From the NCBI GenBank assembly GCA_938083195.1, contig CALKCK010000019.1, forward strand, positions 1 through 64,000: 64,000 nucleotides of DNA, given 5' to 3'. A program made the position numbers and the translations under genes. The notes beneath the pieces were generated by a model. It worked only from the letters and a program-made list of their open reading frames with translations, did not search any database and was not told the origin of the DNA. Source of the DNA: an uncultured Pirellulaceae bacterium. Its GTDB lineage: Bacteria; Planctomycetota; Planctomycetia; Pirellulales; Pirellulaceae. Positions 29,024 through 38,041 of this stretch are shown piece by piece. Within the stretch, counting starts at the first letter, position 1. Every line of letters begins with the position of its first letter.

Positions 29024-30047
29024 TGGGTTCCAGCTTAGCTTTTCAAGTTGGTTAGTTGCTAATAGTTAGTTGGCTAACTGTTCGGGGTGTCCTTTTAGGG
29101 GAAGCTCTCTGGTTCGCAGGGAGCCAGCAAGCGTTCTCCAGTATAGCAAGTGACGGGGGCGTTTTTGGGTTAACCGCGGATTTCCTCCCGAGTTTTACAA
29201 TTTCAACTACGAGATCCCAATCTCCATCGTTCATTTAGGATCGGCTGGGGAGGGAAGAAAAAATTGTCCGCGGTCGACTTTTCTGGTTGTTAGGATTGTT
29301 TTTGAGGGAGGCGGGACTGCGTTGCTTTTTCGAATCATCCAATTTCATCACCTTCCATTGGTGGAACCGGAAGAAGTTATCATTTAGGGGCGATCTGCTA
29401 ATAAAAATAGATAGATTGCAGGCTTTTTTAGCTGGACTATGATTATCCGACAGTTACAATTGTACAACTGCGATTCGAGACTCTGCTGTATCCACAGTCC
29501 ACCCAAGGTCTAGCGTCTTTTTAGGGCGACGCGGCTCCTTAATAAATGAGTGACATTGAATCCAACCGGCCAGGATAACTGGTCAAAACCGGTGCGGGAA
29601 TTTGGTAAAGATTTTACGCAGACAGGAAATGGGACAGGGCTGTTGATTCGTTTTAATTGGTTAGCTTCGATAAGTATCGAAGTTTTCTCTACTCACCGAG
29701 TGGAGCGAGCTAGTTCAAAACGATTCGGGTAGGAAAACAATCACGAGATGTTGCTGGGGTTCGCTGTATGTTGCGATTTCTCCACGAGGATTTTGAGATT
29801 AATTCCGACGAACGGTTTAATCAGCACTTGCTGAATGCCAACCCGCTTTGCTGCTTGGAACTTGCTAAAAATTAACCTTTGCGACGGTTTCACACGAACC
29901 AAACAGTAACCTTTTAAGATTCGGTGTGAAGGCAAACTTGGATCCATCACAGTATGCATTTCGACCTGCCTCAGGTTGAGATTGTGATTAACCGCTTCCG
30001 CCTCACAATGGAAACATTTTTAAAAACCTTTGCGCAGGAGTGCTAAA
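29024..30047. other. Gene-free kilobase upstream of sigma-70 gene
   Basis: About 1 kb without a credible gene. Three short frames of 60-72 codons look random. Structure seen: a hairpin CTTCGAT/ATCGAAG (29665-29682) followed by TTTT, and an inverted repeat ATTGTGA/TCACAAT (29981-29987 and 30003-30009) next to the sigma gene. No match to tmRNA, RNase P or tRNA signatures by eye. It may hold promoters, a long 5' leader or an unrecognised small RNA. Confidence 0.6.
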
Positions 30048-31577
30048 TTGTACGATGCACTGCTAGAAGACGACGATGCAACACGAACACGTGTTGCTCC
30101 TAAGCGATTCGAAGAAGTAGTTGAAGCCAGTCCACCGGCTCCATCCGATACCACTGCCGCTAAGAGCGATGGGGAGGAATTGGCCGCTGGCGTAGATGAA
30201 TCTGAATCTTGGTCAGACGACCCGGTTCGGATGTATTTAACGCAGATGGGCGAGATTCCACTTCTGACTCGAACCGAAGAAATCACTTTAGCGAAACGAA
30301 TTGAAGAGACTCGACGAGAGTTTCGAACGAAGTTGCTTGAATGCGATTACGTCATTCGTTACGCCTATAAAACACTCGTGAGAGTTCACCGTGGCGAGTT
30401 GCCGTTTGATCGAACGGTTCAGGTTTCGGTAACGGATCGGCTTGAAAAAGAGCAGATTCTTGGCCGGATTCCTCACAACCTCAACACGCTTTCGGTTTTG
30501 CTAAAGCGAAATCGGCATGATTTTCTCACAGCGTTTTCTAAATCTCATACCCAAGCTCGGCGTAAAACCGCTTGGAAGAATCTCGCTCGTCGTCGTCGTC
30601 GAGCGGTGCGTTTAATCGAAGAACTCGGTTTGCGAACACAGCGTATTGAATTAATGATTCGTACGATTGAAGACTTCAGCGCTCGCGTCGACGAGTTAAT
30701 GGACAAGATCCAGGAGCACAAGAAATTGCGAAAGCCCGCGATTGAGCGTGAGGCTTGGATTCAAGAAATGCGAACGATCCTGTTGGCTTGCCAGGAATCC
30801 CCGACAAGTTTGCGGAATCGTGTGAAGTATCTTCGTGATATCTACACCAAATACCAAAAGGCGAAGCGCGAGCTTTCCGAGGGTAACCTGCGATTGGTCG
30901 TTTCCATTGCCAAGAAATATCGAAATCGCGGCTTGAGCTTTTTGGACTTGATCCAAGAGGGAAATGCTGGATTGATGCGTGCTGTTGATAAATTTGAATA
31001 CCGTCGTGGATTTAAGTTTTGTACTTATGCGACCTGGTGGATTCGCCAAGCGATCACCCGGGCTGTTGCGGATCAGAGTCGAACGATTCGAATTCCAGTG
31101 CATATGGTTGAAACGATGTCACGCGTCCGCACGGTTTCGCGTCAACTGCTTCAAGAACTTGGTCGTGAACCAACTCTCGAAGAAGTCGCTCGACGAAGCG
31201 AGACGACCATTGATGAAGCACGTCGCGTGCTTGCGATGAGCCGTTATCCGATCAGTCTTGATCGGCCTGTTGGTAACAGTGAGGATAGTCATTTTGGTGA
31301 CCTCTTGCCTGACGGTGATGCGGAGAGTCCGTCGATTGGTGCGTCACAGGAAATGCTTCGTGGACGGATTCAGGATGTCCTGAAGACGCTCAGTTATCGT
31401 GAACGCGAGATCATCAAGCTTCGCTACGGGCTCGGTGATGGATATAGCTATACGCTGGAAGAAGTGGGGCACATTTTCAAGGTGACTCGCGAGCGTATTC
31501 GCCAGATCGAGGCGAAGGCCGTAAGAAAGCTTCAGCAGCCAAGTCGCTCGCAAGAGTTGGTTGGGTTCCTCGATTAA
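30048..31577 (+). CDS. RNA polymerase sigma-70 factor, primary (RpoD/SigA-like) type
   Basis: About 509 residues. Region 1.2 is [22 protein letters not shown] basic spacer of about 180 residues follows. Region 2 has [40 protein letters not shown] and the -10-binding helix [20 protein letters not shown]. Region 3 is [13 protein letters not shown]. Region 4 has [21 protein letters not shown] and the -35 helix-turn-helix [20 protein letters not shown]. This is the layout of an essential housekeeping or closely related group 2 sigma factor. The frame opens at TTG 30030, but TTG 30048 has AGGAG seven bases upstream and is preferred. Followed by a strong terminator. Confidence 0.92.
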   Translation: MYDALLEDDDATRTRVAPKRFEEVVEASPPAPSDTTAAKSDGEELAAGVDESESWSDDPVRMYLTQMGEIPLLTRTEEITLAKRIEETRREFRTKLLECDYVIRYAYKTLVRVHRGELPFDRTVQVSVTDRLEKEQILGRIPHNLNTLSVLLKRNRHDFLTAFSKSHTQARRKTAWKNLARRRRRAVRLIEELGLRTQRIELMIRTIEDFSARVDELMDKIQEHKKLRKPAIEREAWIQEMRTILLACQESPTSLRNRVKYLRDIYTKYQKAKRELSEGNLRLVVSIAKKYRNRGLSFLDLIQEGNAGLMRAVDKFEYRRGFKFCTYATWWIRQAITRAVADQSRTIRIPVHMVETMSRVRTVSRQLLQELGREPTLEEVARRSETTIDEARRVLAMSRYPISLDRPVGNSEDSHFGDLLPDGDAESPSIGASQEMLRGRIQDVLKTLSYREREIIKLRYGLGDGYSYTLEEVGHIFKVTRERIRQIEAKAVRKLQQPSRSQELVGFLD

Positions 31578-31604
31578 TTTTTGAGCAGACAAGAAAATTG
31601 TAAG

Positions 31605-31638
31605 AAAGAGGCGAGTTAATTAGCTCGCCTCTTTTTTT
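31605..31638 (+). terminator. Rho-independent terminator of sigma-70 gene
   Basis: Eleven-base arms AAAGAGGCGAG and CTCGCCTCTTT with an 8-base loop, the right arm running into a seven-T tract. It lies 28 bp after the sigma gene stop codon and should insulate it from the selenoprotein candidate downstream. Confidence 0.93.
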
Positions 31639-31899
31639 GCGCTCATTTGAATCAAACGAGTCGGTAGTACGTTCAAAGGTAGAGCGATTTTTTAAAGCTC
31701 AAAAGAATCAGCCCCAATCTCTCAGGGTGGGTGCATGACCGCTTCGCCAGAGAATGTAGGTGCGAGATAGACTGGATTTTTCCAAGTCTAACTTTTTCCC
31801 TGTCTTGGATCCTTCGCCAATGCGTGTCTCTTAGAAGCGTCCGTTTATCGCTTGCGGGTCATTGGTGACCCTCGCTATCAATTTTCAACGGGTGGAAAC
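31639..31899 (+). other. Leader region of the deiodinase-like gene
   Basis: About 260 bp between the sigma terminator and the next start codon. It contains a hairpin GGGTCA-TTGG-TGACCC at 31856-31871, ending 28 bases before the ATG, that might shape the 5' leader of the mRNA. A promoter is expected here but I cannot place one with confidence. Confidence 0.35.
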
Positions 31900-32952
31900 A
31901 TGAAACGTCGTCTAAAAATAACAAGTTTATCATTGGCTTTTTTGGGTCTTGTCCTTGCGGGCAACTCAGTATTGGGACAGCAGAATCGGTCGACCAGTGG
32001 TACTGGGCCTTGGGATTATTTGCAAGACAAATACGATGCAAATGGAGACGATCAGCTTACCGAAGCTGAATACTCTCGCGGGGCTGAGAAATTCCAGCGA
32101 CTCGATACGAACCGTGACGGAGTCATTTCAGCCAAGGATTGGGGTGGAGGGAATTCAGGCCAGCAGTCTTCCAAGGGTAGGCAGAAACGATCACGGAATT
32201 CTTCGGAAATTACGCCACCAGCGAAGGGGGAAAAGGCGCCTGGGTTCAAGCTAACTTATGTGAATGAACCATCAAAAACTGTAGAGCTGGCTAGTTTCCA
32301 AGGCAGTAAACCAGTCGCGCTTATTTTTGGAAGTTGTTCGTGACCGCCGTTCGTTCGTTCAGCTGGTCAGCTGGAGAAGTTATTCGAAGAGTATGGTACT
32401 GAGGTTCAGTTTTTTATGGTTTATTGCCGAGAGGCACATGCAATTGATGGTGACAGGCCGATGTACAATTCCATTGTGGAAGAGCCGGTTTCCACGGCGG
32501 AACGTAATCAAATCGCCAAAGACTTTGTAGAGCAATTAGGTATTAAAATGCCGGCGCTACTGGACAAGATAGATGACAAAACAGGAACGGATTACGCAGC
32601 GCATCCCGATCGCTTGTATTTGATTGGAAAAAATGGACGGGTTGCCTACGCCGGAGGACGAGGGCCGTCTGGTTTCAAACCGGATGAGCTTCGGGTGGCA
32701 ATCCGTGTCGAACTTGGAGAGGAACCGTCAGGCGAGAAAAGCAAGCAAGCGAGTCCGATGGCGGCTCGGCGAGGAAATATGTTCATGCCGGCTATCGAGG
32801 CGCTGGATCTCAACAAAGATGGGAGATTGTCAGTCGCCGAAATCGAAGCGGCACCGGAGTCTCTGAAAACACTAGATAAGAATTCAGACGGTGATTTGTC
32901 TAGAGAAGAGTTGCGTCCAGATCAGCGTTTCAGGCCGCGGCGAAGTAGATAG
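31900..32952 (+). CDS. Deiodinase-like EF-hand selenoprotein candidate, in-frame TGA read as Sec
   Basis: Read through the TGA at 32341-32343, this is one 350-residue secreted protein. ATG 31900 has GGTGGA upstream and starts a signal peptide (1-26). Two EF-hand loops follow at 46-57 (DANGDDQLTEAE) and 69-80 (DTNRDGVISAKD). A thioredoxin-fold iodothyronine-deiodinase-like domain spans about 105-275: GSCS-U148-PPF, matching the SCT-U-PPF active site of deiodinases, then the conserved EAH (178-180), PDRLYLI, and GPSGFKPDELR near the end. Two more EF loops lie at 303-314 and 326-337. Both halves share the same frame. A bSECIS-like hairpin follows the TGA. A nonsense mutation is the alternative, but conservation on both sides and the exact position favour selenocysteine. 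Substrate unknown: a redox or dehalogenation role is inferred. Confidence 0.85.
32358..32375 (+). promoter_or_regulatory. Candidate bacterial SECIS element
   Basis: Hairpin in the coding mRNA: arms UUCAGCU and AGCUGGA (seven pairs, one G-U) closing a GGUC tetraloop. Counting the U of UGA as base 1, the loop is bases 25-28. The E. coli fdhF SECIS has the same GGUC loop at 22-25, with G23 and U24 contacting SelB. Loop identity and spacing fit what is known of bSECIS elements. No 3' UTR element is needed in bacteria. Confidence 0.8.
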
Positions 32953-33439
32953 ATGGTGGTTCATCTGGTTAGACCAGTGAGCAGGATTTTGTGTGCTTGA
33001 GTGAATTCTTAATGAATTCTTAATGGAGCCCAGGTTGGGCACCGTTAGTTCATTTTTGATTTGGGTAGCAGCCACCTAAATTAACCAGTGCAAAATTCTT
33101 TTTGGTCTTAAAAGAATTAGGTTATTCGACAGTGATTGCGAATTGAGTGTCATCAATTGTTGTTTTTGGCGACGTGTTAAACGTTCCCATGCATCGCTGT
33201 AAAAAGCGAGTGAAATTTTATTTTAAATTGCTTCAATTAAATGGCGTCTTGTCGCATCTAATTTGTACCACTTTCCAAAATTTAAAATAACGCCAGATGA
33301 ACGTACTGCGATTCACGGCAACGTTGAAACGTAAGCGCACGTATTTGATAGGCTTGCGTGTTGGTTTTGAGGCTCTGTTGTTGCTCTCGGTGGGCAGTTT
33401 GATTTAGGGCGCTCCTAGGAAGGAAAGTAAAAAGTAGTT
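32953..33439. other. Gene-free region
   Basis: About 490 bp, AT-rich in the middle. It contains a direct repeat GAATTCTTAAT at 33003-33024 and a long-range inverted repeat TATTTTAAATT / AATTTAAAATA (33219-33229, 33279-33289), both simple enough to be chance. No terminator with a T-run was found after the deiodinase-like gene. A purine-rich AGGAAGGAAAG precedes the next gene. Confidence 0.5.
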
Positions 33440-34120
33440 ATGTATTCAGTGAATGCTAGTGCATTGCCCGTTGGTCAATTTGAAAATCGAATTGGAAGCT
33501 TTGTGTGTCTTAAGAAGATGTACTCAGCAATCGTCATTTTGATTGGTTTAGTTTCTGTTTACGATGCTTTTTTAGTTTATCAGTACCGAGAAGTGATCAA
33601 CGAGCAGAATCCTTTCTGTGCCTGGTTGATTAGTCTTGAGCCTAATTACGTTTCCTTGTTTCTGGTTGGCAAAGGGCTTGGAACACTCTCAGTGATGATC
33701 ATCTTATTTCTCTTGTTTCGACACTGGAGTCGATTGGCAATTCCTGTTGCTGCTTCGCTAATGCTGTTTCAGGTTGGTTTGATGGGCTATTTACACGGAA
33801 GCGATGGCAGGCGGCCGTCGGTGACCCAAATGGCAATGCTGTCGAGCGATACTTTTCCTCCACTCATTGCCGTGAGCGGGAAGGCTGTAAACTCGAAGAG
33901 GGTTAAGAAGATTCCCAGGAAATCCGAGATGGCTGGGTCTGCAGCGGCTTCGGCAGGATCTGGGCAGCAGCGGTTGACTAAGGGGCAGCGGCGCCGCCTG
34001 TGGAGCCAGCGATTGAAACTACAGGCTCAAAATAAACTGGTGAATCCAAAAAACAGTAATGCCAAAGGGAGCAAAACTAAGCGTTCCAAAGAGCGAGTTC
34101 TTAACCTTAAAAGCCATTAA
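33440..34120 (+). CDS. Small multi-pass membrane protein with basic tail (DUF5658-like)
   Basis: 226 residues. Three membrane segments at about 28-48, 69-92 and 97-117. The pattern of an acidic residue in TM1 (VSVYDAFLVYQY), NPF after it, and GKGLGTLSVM in TM2 resembles DUF5658-type small membrane proteins; this match is by eye. Residues about 145-226 are a Lys/Arg/Ser-rich cytoplasmic tail (QRLTKGQRRRLWSQRLK), probably disordered. The ribosome binding site is about 12 bases from ATG 33440; ATG 33518 just before TM1 is an alternative start. No function can be assigned. Confidence 0.65.
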   Translation: MYSVNASALPVGQFENRIGSFVCLKKMYSAIVILIGLVSVYDAFLVYQYREVINEQNPFCAWLISLEPNYVSLFLVGKGLGTLSVMIILFLLFRHWSRLAIPVAASLMLFQVGLMGYLHGSDGRRPSVTQMAMLSSDTFPPLIAVSGKAVNSKRVKKIPRKSEMAGSAAASAGSGQQRLTKGQRRRLWSQRLKLQAQNKLVNPKNSNAKGSKTKRSKERVLNLKSH

Positions 34121-34167
34121 AAGTCTCGACGAATGACGAAGGGATGGCATCGCTTTGGGTTTGAGGT

Positions 34168-34947
34168 TTATTTCTTTTTTAGAATGTAAACAACGTCTTC
34201 GCTTGCTGAGTCAAGCTTGATTGGCTGATTGATGTCATAGGTGAAATCGTAGGTTCCGGCAATGTTCCAACAGCTTGATTCTTCAATCAGCGATGCGAAC
34301 TGACCCACGGTATAGCTCCGCATTCTTAATTCGTCACTGATTCGAAATAGGCGTGTGGGCGTGTAAACATCGAAGTGCATTCCAAAAGTTTCGAGCCGTT
34401 TGCGAGGTGATCGATTGATCGTCCACATTTTTGTGATTACAGAAAGGTTGCCGCGGCGAGCAGACCATGATTCCCAATCCGTAGGTTCTTGGGTTTCAGG
34501 TGTCAGGTGGAATCCGATTACATAGATCCCACCTCGCTTGGTTTGCTTAGCCATGCACCGAAGGTGAGATAGCGTGGAGGCATTGTCGGTCAGGTGGCGA
34601 AAGCTATTCACCGTATTAAACGCGAGATCCCATTTTCGTTTTGCTCGGAAATCGGTCATGTCGGCTACAAAGGCCGTTTGTGGAAAACCATGGCGACTGG
34701 ACCGCTGATTGCTGAATTCGATAGCTTTGGGGTTCAAGTCGATCCCCTCGACTTCGAACCCGCGTTTCGCGAGGCTGTACATTAATCTGCCCGTGCCACA
34801 GGCAGGTTCGAACAGTCGACTCGCTTGATTGTTGAGATACTTTTTATTGACGTCGCAAATGAAACGCGTCTCGGCAGCACAGTCAGCACCGAAGACGAGG
34901 TCATAATAACGTGGGTGGTTGTAAATGCTGTCGTTGATAACTTCCAC
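34168..34947 (-). CDS. Class I SAM-dependent methyltransferase
   Basis: About 259 residues. Motif I is LFEPACGTGRLMYSLAKRG, followed by the acidic motif II VEGIDLNPKAIEFS. Motif III-like segments are AFVADMTDF and WDLAFNTVNSFRHL. This is a Rossmann-fold methyltransferase of the Methyltransf_25/31 kind; small-molecule or lipid substrate, not predictable. The frame opens at TTG 34968 with no ribosome binding site, while GTG 34947 has GGAG seven bases upstream and is chosen. It lies 126 bp downstream of the kinase gene start-side cluster on the same strand but beyond its stop, so it is probably transcribed upstream and separately from that gene. Confidence 0.85.
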   Translation of the reverse strand: MEVINDSIYNHPRYYDLVFGADCAAETRFICDVNKKYLNNQASRLFEPACGTGRLMYSLAKRGFEVEGIDLNPKAIEFSNQRSSRHGFPQTAFVADMTDFRAKRKWDLAFNTVNSFRHLTDNASTLSHLRCMAKQTKRGGIYVIGFHLTPETQEPTDWESWSARRGNLSVITKMWTINRSPRKRLETFGMHFDVYTPTRLFRISDELRMRSYTVGQFASLIEESSCWNIAGTYDFTYDINQPIKLDSASEDVVYILKKK

Positions 34948-35044
34948 GAAACGGCTCCGCTTTCGCAATTGATTTTTTTAGTGGTGTTGGTCGTCGTGTC
35001 TCTGTTTCAGAGTCTGCCTGTTCAGCGGCAGCTTGGTGCACGAT

Positions 35045-38041
35045 TTACTGTTGGGTTGTCGAGTCTTGGCGAATTCGATATTCCGAGATCATTTCATCCA
35101 AATCTTTGCGAATATCTTTGGCTGACCTGGCGATTTTTTCATCTGTGTTGTTGTTCTCAGCCGCTTCGACGAGGCTGCGAAGCTGCACGCCAAATAATCG
35201 ATCTGTTTGGCGGAGCGCAGAACCATTTGGATTTAGCTGCAAGATCGCCTTAAAAGTTTCTTTCGAGTTTTGAAATGCCTTTAAGGCCTCGTCTAGATTT
35301 CCAGCCGATACAAAATTGACTGCCAATGTGTTTTGGACGGAAATAAATAGATAGTGATAGTCGAGGACTTTAGGGAATTGGATTTTGAGATCGTTGGCTA
35401 TTTTGATAGACCTTTCCAGCATCAGCTTTCGATTTTCTGGAGAATCTGATGGGTTGCTAAGTGAATAGGCCAGGGCGAGGCGGTAGAGATAGATCGAGTG
35501 ATTGGGGGATTCAGCAATTAACGATTCGAGTTCCTTAATCGCGAGACTGCGCATATTTAAGGCAGCTTTTTGGTCGGGTTCGACGAAACTGCACGCGAGG
35601 CAGCAGTAGCATTCAGCGCGGGCCGATCGATAATCGGGATTGTCCGGTTCGTCGTCAATTAGCTGATCGAGGATTGTAATCGCTCTGTCTGCATTTTCGT
35701 TACTTCGCCGTAAGAGTCTAAGATTGGCTTCGTGAGTGCGAGCTCTGCCTGGGCCGCGAGGCAGAAACCCGGGGCCATCATTAAACCGATTAGTATTAGG
35801 GCGATTAGTATTAGGTCTTTTCGTTAGATCCTGCCCCTTCCGCGGTGGAGGGCGTCGAAAGCGATTCTGGTCGAGATATAGTTCCATCCAATTAGGTGGT
35901 CGATGCCCTTCGGGGCGGCGGTGGAATCCGGGATTTCCTTTTTTGGTGGATCGACTCTCTTCAAGACTGTCAATAATGACGGCATTGATGGCGAGGCTGG
36001 AGCCGATTGAGTTGAATGTCTTTGCCAACTCCAGTTTCAATTCGTTATCAAGTTGCTCAATGGGAACATCGTTCAAGAGTTGGATTGCGCTTTCGTTTTG
36101 AGCGATCGCCTGTTGAAGATTTTGGTCACGTCGGTAGGCTCGGCTGAGTTCATTTTTCGTTTGTACCAATGCGATCAGTGATTCCTTAGAATCAGGAGAC
36201 TCCACGAGAACTTTGTTATACAGATCGATGGATTTTTTGTAGGCATCAAAGGAGCGGTCAAACTCGCCGAGCAATTGATAGATGTTTGCAACGCGACGAA
36301 AAGCGCGTGCCGATTCCGCTTGAAGGTCTTTGTTGTCAAAGTTGTTAGTGGCAAATTTGTCGTAAAAGGCAAGGAACTCTTCTAGGAAAACAGCATCCTG
36401 TTTCGTAATCGATGTCTCGATTCCTTGTAAATCTTCGAGTCCGTCGATACTAAGTTCAGTCGAGTTTGCTGAGTCTTTGGCGACGAGTTGTTTGAACATC
36501 CGGTCAAACGCTTGAATGGAAATATCAACATTTCGTTCGGCACGTTGGTATTCACTTTCTTGCTTTTTGTAAGCTGCCTGGAATTTATTGTTAGCATTCT
36601 CCGTCTTTATAATTTGCTCTTCTAAGAGTGCTGATTTTTGTGCTTCTTTTTTCAACGCGTCCTTTGTGTAGAGATAGCCAAAGGAGGTTGCGACAGCGAC
36701 GAGCAAGAGGAGGACGCAAGAGACAACTGAAAGGGAAGCGGCAAGCGGATTGCGCCGGCCCCACTTGCTGATCATTTCAATCGTGGACGGTGGGCGGGCA
36801 GCAATCGTTCGATCTTCTACAAACGCGATGAGATCTCGTTGAAGATCTTTGACGGTTGGATAGCGCTCTTCTGCATTTCTTGAGATTGATTTTTCGATAA
36901 TCGTACTCAGGTCGATCGGAATGCTGGGACTAATTTTACGAGGAGAGGGTGGCGAAGATGTTGCAATCGCTCGGATGACCTCCGCAGTAGTTCCGTTGTT
37001 AAAGGCGGGTTGCAGCGTGGCCAGTTCGTAGAGTGTTAGTCCAATGCAATAGACTTCACTGCGACAGTCGTATTTCCCTTCTAGTGATTCTGGTGAAAGA
37101 TATTGCGGAGTTCCAATGACATCGCCGGTTTTTGTTAGATTGATATCGCTTCGTGTGTCTTTAGCGAGGCCAAAGTCGGTGATCCAGACTTGCCCTTTTT
37201 GGTCAAGAATGATGTTGGAAGGCTTGATGTCTCGATGTAGGAGGTCAGCGTCATGGGCGAAGGCGACCGCATTGGCGATGTCTGCCGCAATTCTTGCCGC
37301 CCACCGGTAATGGTTGGCTTTCATGCTCGGTCGAGCTTGCGAACTGCCGGTTGGCGTTTCGGGTGTTTTGGTTTTTTCGTGCGATGTTACCGAGAGTTTT
37401 TCTGAAGGCGGAGAAGCGTTAATCGCGATGGTTTGCTCTCCGCTGATATCCACTCGGGTTTCATAGCGGTCAATTTTTGTGCTGAGAGGGTGCGATGCAT
37501 TGAACCCGTTGATGACTGCCCCAAGCGTCTGCCCTTCGATTAAGTCCATCACGTAGTAGTGGTACCCCTCGCCCTCACCGACTCCAAATACACTCACAAT
37601 ATTCGTGTGGTGTAATCTCGCGGCGGATTGTGCTTCTCGTTTAAATCGTTCGACGAAGTTTTTACTGTTGATAAGTGGTGTCGGCATCACTTTGATCGCC
37701 ACTCGTTTTCCAAGCGATTCATGAACCGCCTCAAAAACCACCCCCATCCCTCCGCGCCCAATCTCTCCATTGATTTTGTATTGGCCAATTTGCTCTAGAC
37801 CGGAGACTTCGTCGAGTGACCTGGATTTGGCGGGTGAGTTCGTCGGGTCGGATTTTAGTTGCTCGATCATCGCCACGGATGCGAGCAAATCCTCAATCTC
37901 ATCTTTGAATTTAGGATAGCGACTTTGATAGTCAGCGATGGCGGGATGTTCTCCCGCTCGGAGACGATTGGTGAAATGCTCTACAATCTGTTCAAGTATT
38001 TCGGGGTCGCTTTGCGAGTTGTCAGGGGATTTATCTGTCAT
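35045..38041 (-). CDS. Transmembrane Ser/Thr protein kinase with C-terminal repeat sensor region
   Basis: 998 residues. Residues 1-60 are the helical N-terminus usual in planctomycete kinases. The kinase domain begins with the glycine loop GRGGMGVV (96-102) and lysine K117 (VAIKVMP). It contains LLHRDIKPSNIIL and ITDFGLAK (catalytic and DFG motifs) and the activation segment GTPQYLSPESLEG. Between the N- and C-lobes lies an insert of about 55 residues rich in Ser/Thr/Pro. One membrane helix follows (NPLAASLSVVSCVLLLLVAVA, about 431-455), then a coiled coil and TPR-like helices to the end, interrupted by a Pro/Arg/Asn-rich segment near 715-765. Its start overlaps the sigma factor gene by 11 bp, so translation is coupled. 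Confidence 0.92.
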   Translation of the reverse strand: MTDKSPDNSQSDPEILEQIVEHFTNRLRAGEHPAIADYQSRYPKFKDEIEDLLASVAMIEQLKSDPTNSPAKSRSLDEVSGLEQIGQYKINGEIGRGGMGVVFEAVHESLGKRVAIKVMPTPLINSKNFVERFKREAQSAARLHHTNIVSVFGVGEGEGYHYYVMDLIEGQTLGAVINGFNASHPLSTKIDRYETRVDISGEQTIAINASPPSEKLSVTSHEKTKTPETPTGSSQARPSMKANHYRWAARIAADIANAVAFAHDADLLHRDIKPSNIILDQKGQVWITDFGLAKDTRSDINLTKTGDVIGTPQYLSPESLEGKYDCRSEVYCIGLTLYELATLQPAFNNGTTAEVIRAIATSSPPSPRKISPSIPIDLSTIIEKSISRNAEERYPTVKDLQRDLIAFVEDRTIAARPPSTIEMISKWGRRNPLAASLSVVSCVLLLLVAVATSFGYLYTKDALKKEAQKSALLEEQIIKTENANNKFQAAYKKQESEYQRAERNVDISIQAFDRMFKQLVAKDSANSTELSIDGLEDLQGIETSITKQDAVFLEEFLAFYDKFATNNFDNKDLQAESARAFRRVANIYQLLGEFDRSFDAYKKSIDLYNKVLVESPDSKESLIALVQTKNELSRAYRRDQNLQQAIAQNESAIQLLNDVPIEQLDNELKLELAKTFNSIGSSLAINAVIIDSLEESRSTKKGNPGFHRRPEGHRPPNWMELYLDQNRFRRPPPRKGQDLTKRPNTNRPNTNRFNDGPGFLPRGPGRARTHEANLRLLRRSNENADRAITILDQLIDDEPDNPDYRSARAECYCCLACSFVEPDQKAALNMRSLAIKELESLIAESPNHSIYLYRLALAYSLSNPSDSPENRKLMLERSIKIANDLKIQFPKVLDYHYLFISVQNTLAVNFVSAGNLDEALKAFQNSKETFKAILQLNPNGSALRQTDRLFGVQLRSLVEAAENNNTDEKIARSAKDIRKDLDEMISEYRIRQDSTTQQ

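Noticed and set aside
29665-29686. CTTCGAT/ATCGAAG hairpin followed by TTTT as a terminator
   Set aside because: Short stem, weak T-run and no gene ends just upstream on the plus strand; kept only as a note in the gene-free region.
29550-29732. 60-codon frame in the gene-free kilobase
   Set aside because: Random composition, no ribosome binding site.
31852-32343. Read as a truncated 163-residue gene followed by a separate gene at 32416-32952
   Set aside because: Both halves share one frame and together give the whole deiodinase-like fold; the TGA sits at the active site, so readthrough as selenocysteine is the simpler reading. A pseudogene remains the main alternative.
33219-33289. Inverted repeat TATTTTAAATT / AATTTAAAATA
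   Set aside because: AT-rich and 49 bases apart; likely chance and without a T-run or partner feature.
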